Source of the DNA: Roseomonas fluvialis
GTDB taxonomy: Bacteria > Pseudomonadota > Alphaproteobacteria > Acetobacterales > Acetobacteraceae
Reading direction: 5' to 3'
Assembly: GCF_022846615.1 (NCBI RefSeq)
Contig: NZ_AP025637.1
Coordinates: forward strand, 3,559,001-3,623,000
DNA: 64,000 bases
Position numbers and translations under genes: made by a program. Of this stretch, positions 35,339 to 43,760 are shown piece after piece; the first letter of the stretch is position 1; the number at the start of each line of letters is the position of its first letter. A model generated the notes under the pieces. That model searched no databases. It saw only the letters and a program-made list of their open reading frames with translations, and was not told where the DNA came from.

Positions 35339-37369
35339 CTAATGGGGCGGTGGCGCGGGCGATGCCTGCAGGTCACCAAGGGCTTCGCGGGCCGGCTGCC
35401 GGCCATGCGATGGGAAGGCCCCGGGGGAAACCCCGGGGCCTTCTGCGTTCAGAACGCCTGGCGCCGGCCGTGTTTCCCGCGACGCGCCGAGCAAAGCCGC
35501 AAGGCACGCCGGCAGGCCCCCAGGCGCGGCAAAGCGCGCGAGGGTCTCGCACAGATGCGGCGCGCGGGACGGCCAGGCTTCCGCGGGTGGCGGTGGCGCG
35601 CCCGCCCGGAAGGCGGCCGGCCCGCCGGGGTAGATCACCGCAGCGGCCGCGAGGCGCGGCCCGGTCGCGCCCAGCAGCCGCGCCGCCCGTGCCTCGTCCA
35701 AGGCGTCGAGGACGCGCGCCGCCTCCGGCCCGAGGCCGATCGCGACCACCACGCCGGCCCCGGCCTCGTGCCGCAGCGCCGCCAGTGCGCCCAGTACCTG
35801 CGCACCCGGCACGACCGGCGCGGCCGCACATGGGCCGATCCCGCCGCCGCGCCCATCCGGCAGTTCGAGCACCGCGGTCTGTTGTGCGATCAGCACGGCC
35901 AGCACATCGCCGCCGGCACCCTGCGGCCCGGCCAGGATGACGGCCGCATCGCCCGCCTGCCAGTCACGCGGCAGGTTCAGCACCAGCAGCCGCGAACAGG
36001 GCACCGCCTCGCCGGGCTCAAGGGCAGGTGTTGCCCAGAGAAGATCCATCGTCGTGACCTCGCCCCGAGCCGGCACGGCCAGCAACAGCAGCGCCATCAG
36101 CGCGGGCACGGCGACGGGGCGCCGGGCCGGCAACGACGCGATGCCGGGCGGTGGCTTCACCTGCCCGAAGGGCGGGTCGTCCGTGGTACGCGACACGCGC
36201 GCCAGCAGCACCGTCCCGGCCAGGCCCAGCAGCGCGACGACGACCAGCGGCAGCGTCGGCCCGAGCCATGCGATGCCGGCGACCAGCAGCGGCGGTGCCA
36301 GCAGCAGCGACGCGCCACGGCTCGTGTACAGCACCCCGAGCACCGCGCCGACCGACCGCGCGCCGAAGCTGTCGGCGCCATAGGCCGGCAGCAGCGCCAC
36401 GAAGCCGCCCTGCAGCGCGCCAAAGGTCAGCGCGAAAGCCTGCAGCGCGGGTTCCGTCTCCGCCAGCGCCCAGCCCAGCATGCTGGCGGCCATGCCGATG
36501 CAGCAGGCAAGGAAAGTGGCGCGCCGCCCAATCCCGTCCGCCACCACCGCGATCAGGAAGCGACCGGCAATCGTGCCGAGGCCGATCAGCCCCAGCAGCG
36601 CCAGCGCTTCGCCCCGCCCGATGCCAAGGTCGCGCGCAGTGCCCACCAGCAGCGCATGCGGCAGCGTCGCCGGAATCGACACCAGCAGCGTGCCGGCCCA
36701 GGCACGAGCGAACGCACGGCTGCGCACCACATCGGGTAGCAGCACGACCGGCTCGCGCGGGGCAGGCCGCGGTCCACCGGATTGCAACAGCAGCGCGCCC
36801 AGGATGCCGGTGCAGGCCACAAAGCCGGCAAACACGACGAAGCTGGTGCGCCAGTCGAAGGCGGCGAGCAGCGCCTCGGCGGCCGGCGGCACCAGCGCGG
36901 TGCCCACGCCGATGCCGCTGGCGGCGATGCCGGAGGCCAGGCCGCGATACGCATCGAAGCAGCGCTGCACGGCCGCCATGGCGGGCACATAGGCGAAGCC
37001 GGTGCCAAGCCCGATCAGCAGCCCGTAGCCGGCATGGATCTCGACCAAGGACCGCGCGGAGGCCGCCACCAGCAGCCCGATGCTGACCAGCACCATGCCC
37101 GCAAGCGCAGGAACCCGCGGCCCGATCCGGTCGGCAAGCGGCCCACTGACCGCGCTGACCAGGAAACAGGTTCCTCCGCTCAGGGCATAGACGACGGAGA
37201 CGGACACCATGTCTGCCTCGAAGGCCGCGGCAATCTCGTCGTTGAACGCGGCGTAGGAGTATATCGCGCCGAAGCCGGCCAGCACCACGAGGAACGCACC
37301 GGTCACCACGCGCCAGCCAGCCAGGACATGCCCGCGCCGCCGCGCCGCGCCCGCCTTGCGCCGGCTCAC
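35339..37369 (-). CDS. MFS transporter fused to a C-terminal alpha/beta-hydrolase-like domain
   Basis: A 676-residue protein. Residues about 15-405 are a 12-helix MFS transporter (GGTCFLVSAVSGPLADRIGPR, GLGTGFAYVPAMAAVQRCFD, FLIAVVADGIGRRATFLACC), closest to oxalate:formate/monocarboxylate-type MFS. After a linker, a further hydrophobic segment (ALMALLLLAVPARG) begins a C-terminal globular part of about 220 residues with VVVAIGLGPEAARVLDAL and AAVIYPGGPAAF. This looks like an alpha/beta hydrolase fold whose nucleophile elbow lacks Ser/Cys. The stop overlaps no gene, but the final 40 codons run across the GC-rich hairpin at 35415-35442. The start overlaps the next gene upstream by four bases. 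Confidence 0.75.
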   Translation of the reverse strand: MSRRKAGAARRRGHVLAGWRVVTGAFLVVLAGFGAIYSYAAFNDEIAAAFEADMVSVSVVYALSGGTCFLVSAVSGPLADRIGPRVPALAGMVLVSIGLLVAASARSLVEIHAGYGLLIGLGTGFAYVPAMAAVQRCFDAYRGLASGIAASGIGVGTALVPPAAEALLAAFDWRTSFVVFAGFVACTGILGALLLQSGGPRPAPREPVVLLPDVVRSRAFARAWAGTLLVSIPATLPHALLVGTARDLGIGRGEALALLGLIGLGTIAGRFLIAVVADGIGRRATFLACCIGMAASMLGWALAETEPALQAFALTFGALQGGFVALLPAYGADSFGARSVGAVLGVLYTSRGASLLLAPPLLVAGIAWLGPTLPLVVVALLGLAGTVLLARVSRTTDDPPFGQVKPPPGIASLPARRPVAVPALMALLLLAVPARGEVTTMDLLWATPALEPGEAVPCSRLLVLNLPRDWQAGDAAVILAGPQGAGGDVLAVLIAQQTAVLELPDGRGGGIGPCAAAPVVPGAQVLGALAALRHEAGAGVVVAIGLGPEAARVLDALDEARAARLLGATGPRLAAAAVIYPGGPAAFRAGAPPPPAEAWPSRAPHLCETLARFAAPGGLPACLAALLGASRETRPAPGVLNAEGPGVSPGAFPSHGRQPAREALGDLQASPAPPPH
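35415..35442. terminator. GC-rich hairpin with GAAA tetraloop
   Basis: A perfect 12-bp stem AAGGCCCCGGGG/CCCCGGGGCCTT closes a GAAA (GNRA) loop. It lies 85 bases beyond the 19-codon ORF on the plus strand and inside the last codons of the MFS gene on the minus strand. No T-run follows on either side, so it may act as a terminator for the short plus-strand unit, a bidirectional barrier, or an RNA-stabilising element. Confidence 0.65.
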
Positions 37370-38100
37370 GGCGCGGTGCCGAGCAGGGCGGCCACGATCC
37401 AGTCGGCCACCACCTCGGCCACCGCGGCGGTGGCGATCGGGTCAGGGGTGGCGCGCCGCCGCCCGTTGCCGGACGGGTCGGGCAGCAGCGCGCCGCCAGG
37501 GGCCGCCACCACCGGCACGTCCCAGCCATGCCCGATGCCGGGCAGCGGCAGGCGTTCGACGCCCCGCGCACCGTCGAGCGCCGCGCACGCGGCCGCATCA
37601 GGCGCAGCGAGTCCATGCACCAGCAGCGTGCGCCGCCGCAGGTCCGGCAGCGCGAGGCCGCCGCAGCCCGGGTCGAGGGCCACCACGGGCGCGTCGATCA
37701 CCGTCATCGCCACCCGAGCGCCGGCACCGAATCCGATCACGGCGATCCGGCTGCCGGACAGCTGGATCTGGCTCTCGGCCCATTCGCGCGCTGCTTCCAG
37801 CGCGTCGGTGCCGGGTGGCGGGCGGGTGGATGGGCGGCTGCCCTCGCCCTGGTCCTCGATACCCAGCACCAGGCTCGCAAGGCCACGGCGCGACAATGCG
37901 TCGACATAGGGCTCGCTGCGGCCGAGTTCGCCGGTCGCATCGGGCAGCAGCACGACCAGGGGCGCCGCCGGGCCCGGCAGGGTCACGCTGGCGAGCAGCC
38001 CGCCCGGCAGGCCGGCCGCGAAGACCTGCGGCTGCGCCGTGGCATTGGGCGCCGGCGCGCCGAGCGCGGCCAGGAAAAGGGCGGGAAGGACGAACCGCAT
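37366..38100 (-). CDS. Exported alpha/beta-hydrolase-like protein lacking the nucleophile
   Basis: A 244-residue protein with a signal peptide (MRFVLPALFLAALGAPAPNATA). The fold resembles dienelactone hydrolases: LVVLLPDATGELGRSEPYVDALSRRG, a strand-turn-helix VIGFGAGARVAMTV, then LLVHGLAAPDAAA (acid position) and LPGIGHGWD (His position). The nucleophile in GxSxG or GxCxG is Gly here (GFGAG), so ordinary hydrolase activity is unlikely. The downstream MFS protein carries a similar domain. The two genes overlap by four bases and form an operon; a sugar- or acid-sensing partner role is speculative. Confidence 0.75.
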   Translation of the reverse strand: MRFVLPALFLAALGAPAPNATAQPQVFAAGLPGGLLASVTLPGPAAPLVVLLPDATGELGRSEPYVDALSRRGLASLVLGIEDQGEGSRPSTRPPPGTDALEAAREWAESQIQLSGSRIAVIGFGAGARVAMTVIDAPVVALDPGCGGLALPDLRRRTLLVHGLAAPDAAACAALDGARGVERLPLPGIGHGWDVPVVAAPGGALLPDPSGNGRRRATPDPIATAAVAEVVADWIVAALLGTAP

Positions 38101-38307
38101 GGCACTGGCTCCGCATCACGCGCCCGACTGGTCGGGCTGGCGGAACCTTTCAGTGTCGATACAGCAGCGTCCCGAAACGCATCCGAAGCCTGTCCGAAAC
38201 CTGGCCGGGAGCGCCTGCGGGAGTGACCTGCGTCACCGCGCTGGCGGATGTTGCAGCGCACCAGTTACTGTATGGCGGCACGTCGGACGCTGACCTTGGA
38301 ACGCCCC

Positions 38308-39864
38308 ATGGCCCTCTCCGCAACCGGCACTTTGCTCGGCGGCGCGCTGTTGGACGCCGAGCGCGGCGTGCTGCGCGCGGCCGACGGCACGGCCACGACG
38401 CTGCGGCCGAAGACGCTCGAACTGCTGCAGCTTCTGGTGCGCCGCGCCGGCCGGCTGGTGCTGCGCACCGAGATCCTGGACGAGGTCTGGCGCGACCTGC
38501 ACGTGACCGACGACAGCATCACCCAATGCGTGGTCGAACTGCGCCGCGCGCTCGGGTCCGATGCCGGCATGCTGCGCACCATCCCCAAGCGCGGCTACGT
38601 GCTGGAATGCGCGGAGATGGCGTCCGCGACCGAGCCCGCGCCCGCCATCCCCGCCATGGCCGCCGCTGTTGGCGTGCCCGTCGTCGCGGTCATGCCGTTC
38701 CGCCAGGAGGCGCCGGACAGCGGTCTCGCGACCTTCGGCCAGGGCGTGCTCGAAGGGGTGGTCGGTGCGCTCGCCGCCTTGCGCGAACCGGTGGTGATCT
38801 CGGCCAATACCACCGCACAGCTCGCGCAGTCCGAGACCGACCCGCGCACCATCGGGGCGCGGCTGGGGGCGGGCTATGTCGCGAGCGGCTCGCTGCGGCG
38901 CGCGGGCAGCAGGCTGCGCCTGACGGTGGAGCTGGCAGATGCGCGCAGCGCCGCGGTGCTGTGGCAGCGGCCCTTCGATATCGACGACACCGACGGCTTC
39001 GACGCGCAGGACCGCATCGCCGCGGTCATCGCCAATACGCTGGCGCCGCGCGTGCACACGGTCGAGCTGACCCTCGCCCGCCGCGCCCGCCCTGCCGAAC
39101 AGAGCGCCTATCACCTGCTGCTCGAGGCGCGACAGGTGATGTTCCGCATGACCCACACCGCCTTCCATGAGGCGGGGCTGCTGCTGGCGCTGGCGCAGGC
39201 GCGCGACCCCGCTTCGGCCGCCGTGCGGGCCGAACGCGCGGCCTGGCACGGGCTGCGCATCGGCCAGGGCTGGGCCGAGGACCGCGAGGCCGAGACCCTG
39301 GCCCTGGAGCAGGCGCTGGCCGATGCGCTCGATCGCGATGGGGCGCAGCCGCGCGCGCTCGCCATGCTCGGGCACAATCACACGATCCTGCGGCGGCGGC
39401 ACGACGATGCGCTGGTGCTGTTCAACCGCGCGCTGGCGGCCGCGCCCAACGATGCCGAGGCGCTGATGTGGACGGCGCCGACCTTCGCCTACCTCGGCGA
39501 CAGCCGGGAGGCGATCCGCCGCGCCGAGCGAGCCATGTCACTGTCGCCCGAGGACCCATTTCTCTTCCGCTACCAGCATTTTCTGTCGATCGCGCACTAC
39601 GCGGCGGGTGAGTTCGATGCCGCGGCGAAGTGGGGCATCAGCGCCGAGCGGGCCAACCCGAACTACACCTCGAACCTCAACGTGACGGCGGCCTCGCTCG
39701 CTGCGATCGGGCGCCTGGCCGAGGCCCACCACCTGGCGCGACGCGTGCGAGAGATGAAGCCCGGCTACCGCGTCTCGCATATTCTCCCGCGCCTGCCGTA
39801 CCGGGACGCAGCCATCCGGCAGCGTTTCGGCGAACACCTGGTGCTGGCGGGCTTCCCGGCCTGA
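38308..39864 (+). CDS. Winged-helix regulator with C-terminal TPR-like domain
   Basis: A 518-residue cytoplasmic protein. Residues about 8-92 form an OmpR/CadC-type winged helix (LRPKTLELLQLLVRRAGRLVLRTEILDEVW, LRTIPKRGYVLE). Residues about 115-250 resemble the adenylate-cyclase-associated TolB-like segment (VVAVMPFRQE, GAGYVASGSLRRAGSRLRLTVELADA). TPR repeats follow (DDALVLFNRALAAAPNDAEALMW, DSREAIRRAERAMSLSPED, GRLAEAHHLARRVREMKPG). No membrane helix, unlike CadC. Start: ATG at 38308 chosen over ATGs at 38272 and 38248 because the winged helix starts right after it and GGA precedes it. Target unknown. Confidence 0.8.
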   Translation: MALSATGTLLGGALLDAERGVLRAADGTATTLRPKTLELLQLLVRRAGRLVLRTEILDEVWRDLHVTDDSITQCVVELRRALGSDAGMLRTIPKRGYVLECAEMASATEPAPAIPAMAAAVGVPVVAVMPFRQEAPDSGLATFGQGVLEGVVGALAALREPVVISANTTAQLAQSETDPRTIGARLGAGYVASGSLRRAGSRLRLTVELADARSAAVLWQRPFDIDDTDGFDAQDRIAAVIANTLAPRVHTVELTLARRARPAEQSAYHLLLEARQVMFRMTHTAFHEAGLLLALAQARDPASAAVRAERAAWHGLRIGQGWAEDREAETLALEQALADALDRDGAQPRALAMLGHNHTILRRRHDDALVLFNRALAAAPNDAEALMWTAPTFAYLGDSREAIRRAERAMSLSPEDPFLFRYQHFLSIAHYAAGEFDAAAKWGISAERANPNYTSNLNVTAASLAAIGRLAEAHHLARRVREMKPGYRVSHILPRLPYRDAAIRQRFGEHLVLAGFPA

Positions 39865-40248
39865 GCGCCGACCGCGTGGACCCCGAGGACGGACGAAGGA
39901 GACGGCGATGTCGGGCTTCTCGGGCGATGGCGGCTTCGGCGGCGGGCGCGTCCATACTCTGCCGATGGCAACGCGGCCGGAGGCCTTGGCGGCGGGCAGT
40001 CCGCTCATTCTCAACGCGTCGAAGGCCGGCTCCCCGCCAGGCAGCCTCGTCGCCGCAGCTGCGCGCCACGCTGGTGCTGGCGCAGTTCGCGAAGCTCGAC
40101 GGGGCCGGCTGCGCGGCGGCCGCAGTGCCGCCGCGCAACGTGGCGCCCGCGGCCGACGGGTTGCGGGCATCCCGGCGCATGAAGCCGGCTCCGCCGCCGG
40201 ACCGATGTTGGTCTAGGGTGCCCGCGCGACCGCGCAGCAGGACCCCAC
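39865..40248. other. Region between regulator and sulfatase without a clear gene
   Basis: This 384-bp stretch contains one frame with a strong Shine-Dalgarno (see the entry at 39908) and otherwise GC-biased Arg/Ala/Pro-rich frames on both strands. No terminator or promoter stands out. The ending supplies a short GGACCC stretch ahead of the sulfatase ATG. Confidence 0.4.
39908..40216 (+). CDS. Doubtful hypothetical ORF with strong ribosome binding site
   Basis: The ATG at 39908 is preceded at a good distance by GAAGGAGA, one of the best Shine-Dalgarno matches in the window. The first 45 residues (MSGFSGDGGFGGGRVHTLP, LILNASKAGSPP) look protein-like, after which composition becomes Arg/Ala/Gly-rich like a shadow frame. 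Shifting by one base near 40055 gives a more natural continuation (LRATLVLAQFAKLDGAG), so it may be a real small gene with a frameshift. No family recognised. Confidence 0.25.
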   Translation: MSGFSGDGGFGGGRVHTLPMATRPEALAAGSPLILNASKAGSPPGSLVAAAARHAGAGAVREARRGRLRGGRSAAAQRGARGRRVAGIPAHEAGSAAGPMLV

Positions 40249-41811
40249 ATGACCATCCGCAACGTGCTCTACATCATGTGCGACCAGCTCCGCTGGGACC
40301 ACCTGGGCTGCGCCGGGCACCCCTTCCTGCGCACGCCCAACATCGACGCGCTGGCGGCGCGCGGGGTGCGGTTCGGCCAGGCCTATGTGCAGTCCGGCAT
40401 CTGCGGCCCGTCGCGCATGAGCGCCTATACCGGGCGCTACGTCTCCTCGCATGGCGCGACCCACAACCGCGTGCCGCTGTCGGTCGGCGAGGTCACGCTG
40501 GGCTGGCACCTGCGCGAAAGCGGGCGGACGCTCACCGTCGCCGGCAAGACTCACATGCTGCCCGATGCGCGCGGCATGAAGCGGCTGCTGCTCGATGGCC
40601 AGGACGAACTGGCGGTGCTGCTGCGTGAGGGCTGGTTCATCCTGGTCGACCGCCATGACGGGCATCACGCCGAAACCGACAGCGCCTACGCCGACTACCT
40701 GCGCGCCAACGGCTACGACAGTGCCGACCCCTGGACCGACTACGTCATCGCCGTGACGGACGAGACGGGCGCCACGCGCAATGGCTGGAAGATGCGCCAC
40801 GCCCGCCTGCCCGCCCGCGTCCGCGAGGAGCACAGCGAGACCGCCTACACGACCGACCGCGCCATCGCCTTCATGGAGGCGCAGGGCGACACGCCATGGG
40901 TGCTGCACCTGTCCTACGTGAAGCCGCACTGGCCCTATATCGCGCCGGCGCCCTACCACGCCATGTATGCACCGGATCAGTGCCTGCCGGTGGCGCGCGA
41001 CCCGGCCGAACGGGGCAATGCCGCGCATCCGGTGCTGCGCGAATTCCAGGCCGAGGAAGTCGCACGTTCCTTCCAGGACGATGATTGCATCGCGACGGTG
41101 CGCCCGGCCTACCAGGGGCTGATCGCGCAGCTGGACCATCATCTGGGCCGCGTCTGGGCGGCGCTGGAACGGCTCGGGCGGTGGGACGACACGCTGGTCG
41201 TGTTCACCTCCGACCATGGAGACTACCTTGGCGACCATTGGCTCGGCGAGAAGGAACTGTTCCACGACTGCATCCAACGTGTGCCGATGATCGTGGCGGA
41301 TCCGTCGCGCGATGCCGATGCCACGCGCGGCACCGTCGATGATCGCCTGGTGGAGGCGATCGACGTGGTGCCGACCATCCTGGACGCGCTCGGCCTTGAT
41401 CCGGCGGAGCACCTGATGGAGGGCCGGTCCCTGCTGCCGCTCACGCGCGGCGGCGCGCCGGCCTGGCGTGACGCGGTGTTCAGCGAGTTGGACTGGACCT
41501 TCCGCGGGGCGCGGCGGCGCCTCGGGCTGCGCACGGGCCAGCATCACGCGTGGATGGTGCGCACGGACCGCTGGAAATACGTGCACTGGACCGATGGGTT
41601 CCGGCCGATGCTGTTCGACCTGGCGGCTGACCCGCAGGAATTCCACGACCTGGGCGCCGACCCGTCGCTCGAGGGCGTGCGCGAGGCGATGCGCGCGCGG
41701 TTGCTGGCCTGGTTTGCCGGCCTCAAGCGTCGCACGACGCTGACCTGGGCGGAGGCCGAACTGCGGACCGACCGCCACAAGGCGGCCGGGGTGTTCTACG
41801 GGGAATGGTAG
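40249..41811 (+). CDS. Sulfatase/phosphonate monoester hydrolase-family enzyme
   Basis: A 520-residue alkaline-phosphatase-superfamily hydrolase. N-terminal metal ligands are in MCDQLRWDHLG. The sulfatase signature SGICGPSRMSAYTGRY contains the C-x-P-S-R core whose Cys is converted to formylglycine. TSDHGDYLGDHWLGEKELFHD supplies further metal-site residues. It has no signal peptide, so it is cytoplasmic, which favours a phosphonate/sulfate monoesterase over polysaccharide sulfatase. A formylglycine-generating enzyme gene is not seen in the window. Substrate is unknown. Confidence 0.87.
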   Translation: MTIRNVLYIMCDQLRWDHLGCAGHPFLRTPNIDALAARGVRFGQAYVQSGICGPSRMSAYTGRYVSSHGATHNRVPLSVGEVTLGWHLRESGRTLTVAGKTHMLPDARGMKRLLLDGQDELAVLLREGWFILVDRHDGHHAETDSAYADYLRANGYDSADPWTDYVIAVTDETGATRNGWKMRHARLPARVREEHSETAYTTDRAIAFMEAQGDTPWVLHLSYVKPHWPYIAPAPYHAMYAPDQCLPVARDPAERGNAAHPVLREFQAEEVARSFQDDDCIATVRPAYQGLIAQLDHHLGRVWAALERLGRWDDTLVVFTSDHGDYLGDHWLGEKELFHDCIQRVPMIVADPSRDADATRGTVDDRLVEAIDVVPTILDALGLDPAEHLMEGRSLLPLTRGGAPAWRDAVFSELDWTFRGARRRLGLRTGQHHAWMVRTDRWKYVHWTDGFRPMLFDLAADPQEFHDLGADPSLEGVREAMRARLLAWFAGLKRRTTLTWAEAELRTDRHKAAGVFYGEW

Positions 41812-41844
41812 CGCGCCCGCGGCACCGCCGGCGCGCGGGCCACC

Positions 41845-42015
41845 TCAGCGGGCGATGAAGCCGTCCGGCCCGTCGCTGGTATCCTCGGGCAGGTCGGCGG
41901 CGAGGTCCTGCACCACGGCGGCCACCCATTCCTCGGCGGTGGTGCCGAGGGCCGCGGCGCGGCGAGCGATCTCCTCGGCCAGCTCGTCGGGCAGTTCCAC
42001 TCTCACTTCGGTCAT
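41845..42015 (-). CDS. Small ribbon-helix-helix-like protein
   Basis: A 56-residue protein with an RHH-type N-terminus, MTEVRVELPDELAEEIARRA, followed by a helix (GTTAEEWVAAVVQDLAADL) and an acidic tail. AGGAG stands eight bases ahead of the ATG at 42015. CopG-like RHH proteins are usually antitoxins or autoregulators, but no toxin-like gene adjoins it, so antitoxin function is not supported. An in-frame ATG at 42090 would add a basic N-terminus unlike the family. Confidence 0.6.
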   Translation of the reverse strand: MTEVRVELPDELAEEIARRAAALGTTAEEWVAAVVQDLAADLPEDTSDGPDGFIAR

Positions 42016-42141
42016 CCGGGCTGCTCCTGCGGCGCGATTCGGCGAAGCATAGTCTGCAATCCGTTTACGGCGCCTTTGCGACCTCGGCATGGGTGCTGCG
42101 TGCGCAGCGTGTGCGCCATCCGGGTCGCTCGCGCGTTGACA

Positions 42142-42636
42142 TCACGCGGCGCCGATCGCGTGGTAGTCGCGGCTGAACCAGATCAGCCCGCGCAGCGCCG
42201 CCCCCTCGCGCACCGCCTGCACCTCGCAGAGCAGGACGGAATGAGTGCCGCGCTCGACCACTTCGGCGATGCGGCAGTCGAAGGCGACGGTCGCGCCATC
42301 GAGGCTCGGCGCGCCGGTCTCCATGATGCCCCAGGTGGCGTGCGAGAAGCGCTCGGCCATGTCGGCCTCGGCGCTGCGCCCGGCGAAGCGGCCCGACAGC
42401 GCCTCCTGCCCCGGTGCCAGGGTGTTCACGCAGAGCACGCCATTGTCCTTGAACAGGCGGTTCTGCGGGCTGCCGCGATTGAGGCAGACCAGCAGCGTCG
42501 GCGGATCGTCGCTGACCGAACACACCGCGCTCACAGTCAGGCCACCCAGCCCGGCGGGGCCGTCGGTGGTCACGATGTTCACCGCTGCCCCCAGCCGGGC
42601 CATGGCGTCGCGGAATTCCTGTTTGGTCACGGTCAT
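42142..42636 (-). CDS. Flavin reductase-like (FMN) protein
   Basis: A 164-residue flavin-reductase domain (HpaC/DIM6-NTAB family): FRDAMARLGAAVNIVTTDGPAGLGGLTVSAVCSVSDDPPTLLVCLNRGS is the characteristic FMN-binding opening. VLCVNTLAPGQEALSGRFAG and FDCRIAEVVERGTHSVLLCEV complete the fold. Such proteins supply reduced flavin to two-component monooxygenases. No monooxygenase gene is visible next to it. Downstream on the same strand is the RHH gene, 126 bp away. Confidence 0.88.
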   Translation of the reverse strand: MTVTKQEFRDAMARLGAAVNIVTTDGPAGLGGLTVSAVCSVSDDPPTLLVCLNRGSPQNRLFKDNGVLCVNTLAPGQEALSGRFAGRSAEADMAERFSHATWGIMETGAPSLDGATVAFDCRIAEVVERGTHSVLLCEVQAVREGAALRGLIWFSRDYHAIGAA

Positions 42637-42700
42637 GCGGAGGTTCCTGATGCGGCCGCCATCGTGGTGGCGGCGGCGCGGCTGGCAAAGGTCATGGCGG

Positions 42701-43390
42701 TCACGACGGGCGCGGGCAAGGCACGAAGCGGATCGCGTCGATGCGGGCCTCGACGCGGGTGCCGGTATCGTCGGAATCGACCGCGATCGCGATCTTCTCG
42801 ACCGGCGGCACTTGGCCGCCGAAGGTCTCGCGCCACAGCGCGGGCAGGTTCACGCGTTCTTCCTTCCATACGCCCTGCGCGGCCTGCGCCGTGCGCAGCA
42901 CGAACACACGGCCGAGCCCCGCCATGTAGGGGCTTTCGAAGCCGCGCGGTTCCTGCCCGGTGCCGCCCCAAACGAACACCAGCGCGGCGCGCGGCAGCGG
43001 GCGCCCGCCGGCATTGGCCTGCGCCACGGCGTGCTGGGTGCGCTGCCAGGCGCTGGCGCGTTCGGGCCAGCCGGCGAAACCGATGGTGACCGAGATGGCC
43101 CGGTCATCTCCGCCGCGGCGGTCGAGCCGCGTAGGTGGCGGCCCGTGATCCACGCGCCAGCGCCAGGACAGGCATTCTGCAGGCCGCCGTTCGAAGCGCC
43201 ATAGGAAGCCGCCCTGTCCACGAGAGGATATGGTAGCGCCATCCTCGCCCACCGGTGTCAGGCGTGCGCGCGGGACGCCCGACCACCCGCCTTCGTGCCA
43301 GCCGGTTCCCGCGCCAGGCGGCGGTGCCGGCGCAGCCGCGCAGAGCGTAACGGTGGCGATGGCGGCGGCGATGCGGCGCATCCGGCACAT
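42701..43390 (-). CDS. DUF3047-type exported protein
   Basis: A 229-residue protein with a hydrophobic N-terminus (MRRIAAAIATVTLCAAAPAP) that looks like a signal peptide. It is a DUF3047 match: GGFLWRFERRPAECLSWRWRVDHGPPP, DDRAISVTIGFAGWPE, LVFVWGG, GRVFVLRTA and KIAIAVDSDDTGTRVEARIDAIRFV. Two ATGs compete (43390 and 43381); no ribosome binding site decides between them. Function of the family is unknown; it may bind carbohydrate or act in the periplasm. Tandem with the flavin reductase gene, with a 64-bp gap. Confidence 0.78.
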   Translation of the reverse strand: MCRMRRIAAAIATVTLCAAAPAPPPGAGTGWHEGGWSGVPRARLTPVGEDGATISSRGQGGFLWRFERRPAECLSWRWRVDHGPPPTRLDRRGGDDRAISVTIGFAGWPERASAWQRTQHAVAQANAGGRPLPRAALVFVWGGTGQEPRGFESPYMAGLGRVFVLRTAQAAQGVWKEERVNLPALWRETFGGQVPPVEKIAIAVDSDDTGTRVEARIDAIRFVPCPRPS

Positions 43391-43760
43391 GTGCCACGTC
43401 GACCGGCGCGAACAAGGGGAAAGGCGTGGCGCGATCGTGCCGCCACGCAGGGACGCCCAAGCGCTGCGCAGCATGGCCGAACAGTCTGCCGCACGCGCGG
43501 GCAGGCCCTGCGGGTTGCCGGCGGCCGAGGCAGTCCCGGCGCCGGATGCCCGCCGGCGGCACGCGCGGGTGCCGGGCGTCAGTCGGCGCGACGCAGCGGC
43601 GTCGCGACCGGCGCGCTCAACGCCTGCTTGACGAGTCCGGCACCGGCCCGCACCCCACCCGGCCACCCACATCAGTATGCTGGGATGGGTGGTCGGGTGG
43701 GGGTGCGGGCCGGTGCCGGACTTCAAGATTGCGCCGACAGGCGCAGTCTTAGACAGACAC
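43391..43760. other. Gene-free region containing a large palindrome
   Basis: This 370-bp stretch has no supportable coding frame. Its main feature is the inverted repeat at 43635-43721, described separately. It lies between the DUF3047 gene and the Gly-rich exported protein, both on the minus strand. Confidence 0.6.
43635..43721. repeat. Large imperfect inverted repeat (36-bp arms)
   Basis: The left arm begins GTCCGGCACCGGCCCGCACC and the right arm ends with its reverse complement. The outer 22 bp pair perfectly, followed after one bulged base by a further 13 bp with a single mismatch that becomes a G-U pair in RNA. A loop of about 16 bases separates the arms. At 87 bases in all it is much larger than a simple terminator and has no T-tract. 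It resembles a REP/MITE-like or palindromic intergenic element; no second copy was found in the window. Confidence 0.7.

Noticed and set aside
39538..40170. A 210-codon minus-strand open frame over 39538-40170
   Set aside because: Overlaps the winged-helix gene and is Arg/Pro-rich with no ribosome binding site or family resemblance.
41845..42015. Type II antitoxin of a toxin-antitoxin pair
   Set aside because: No small toxin-like gene adjoins the RHH gene on either side.
43635..43721. Simple Rho-independent terminator
   Set aside because: Arms are too long, the loop is large, and no T-run follows on either strand.
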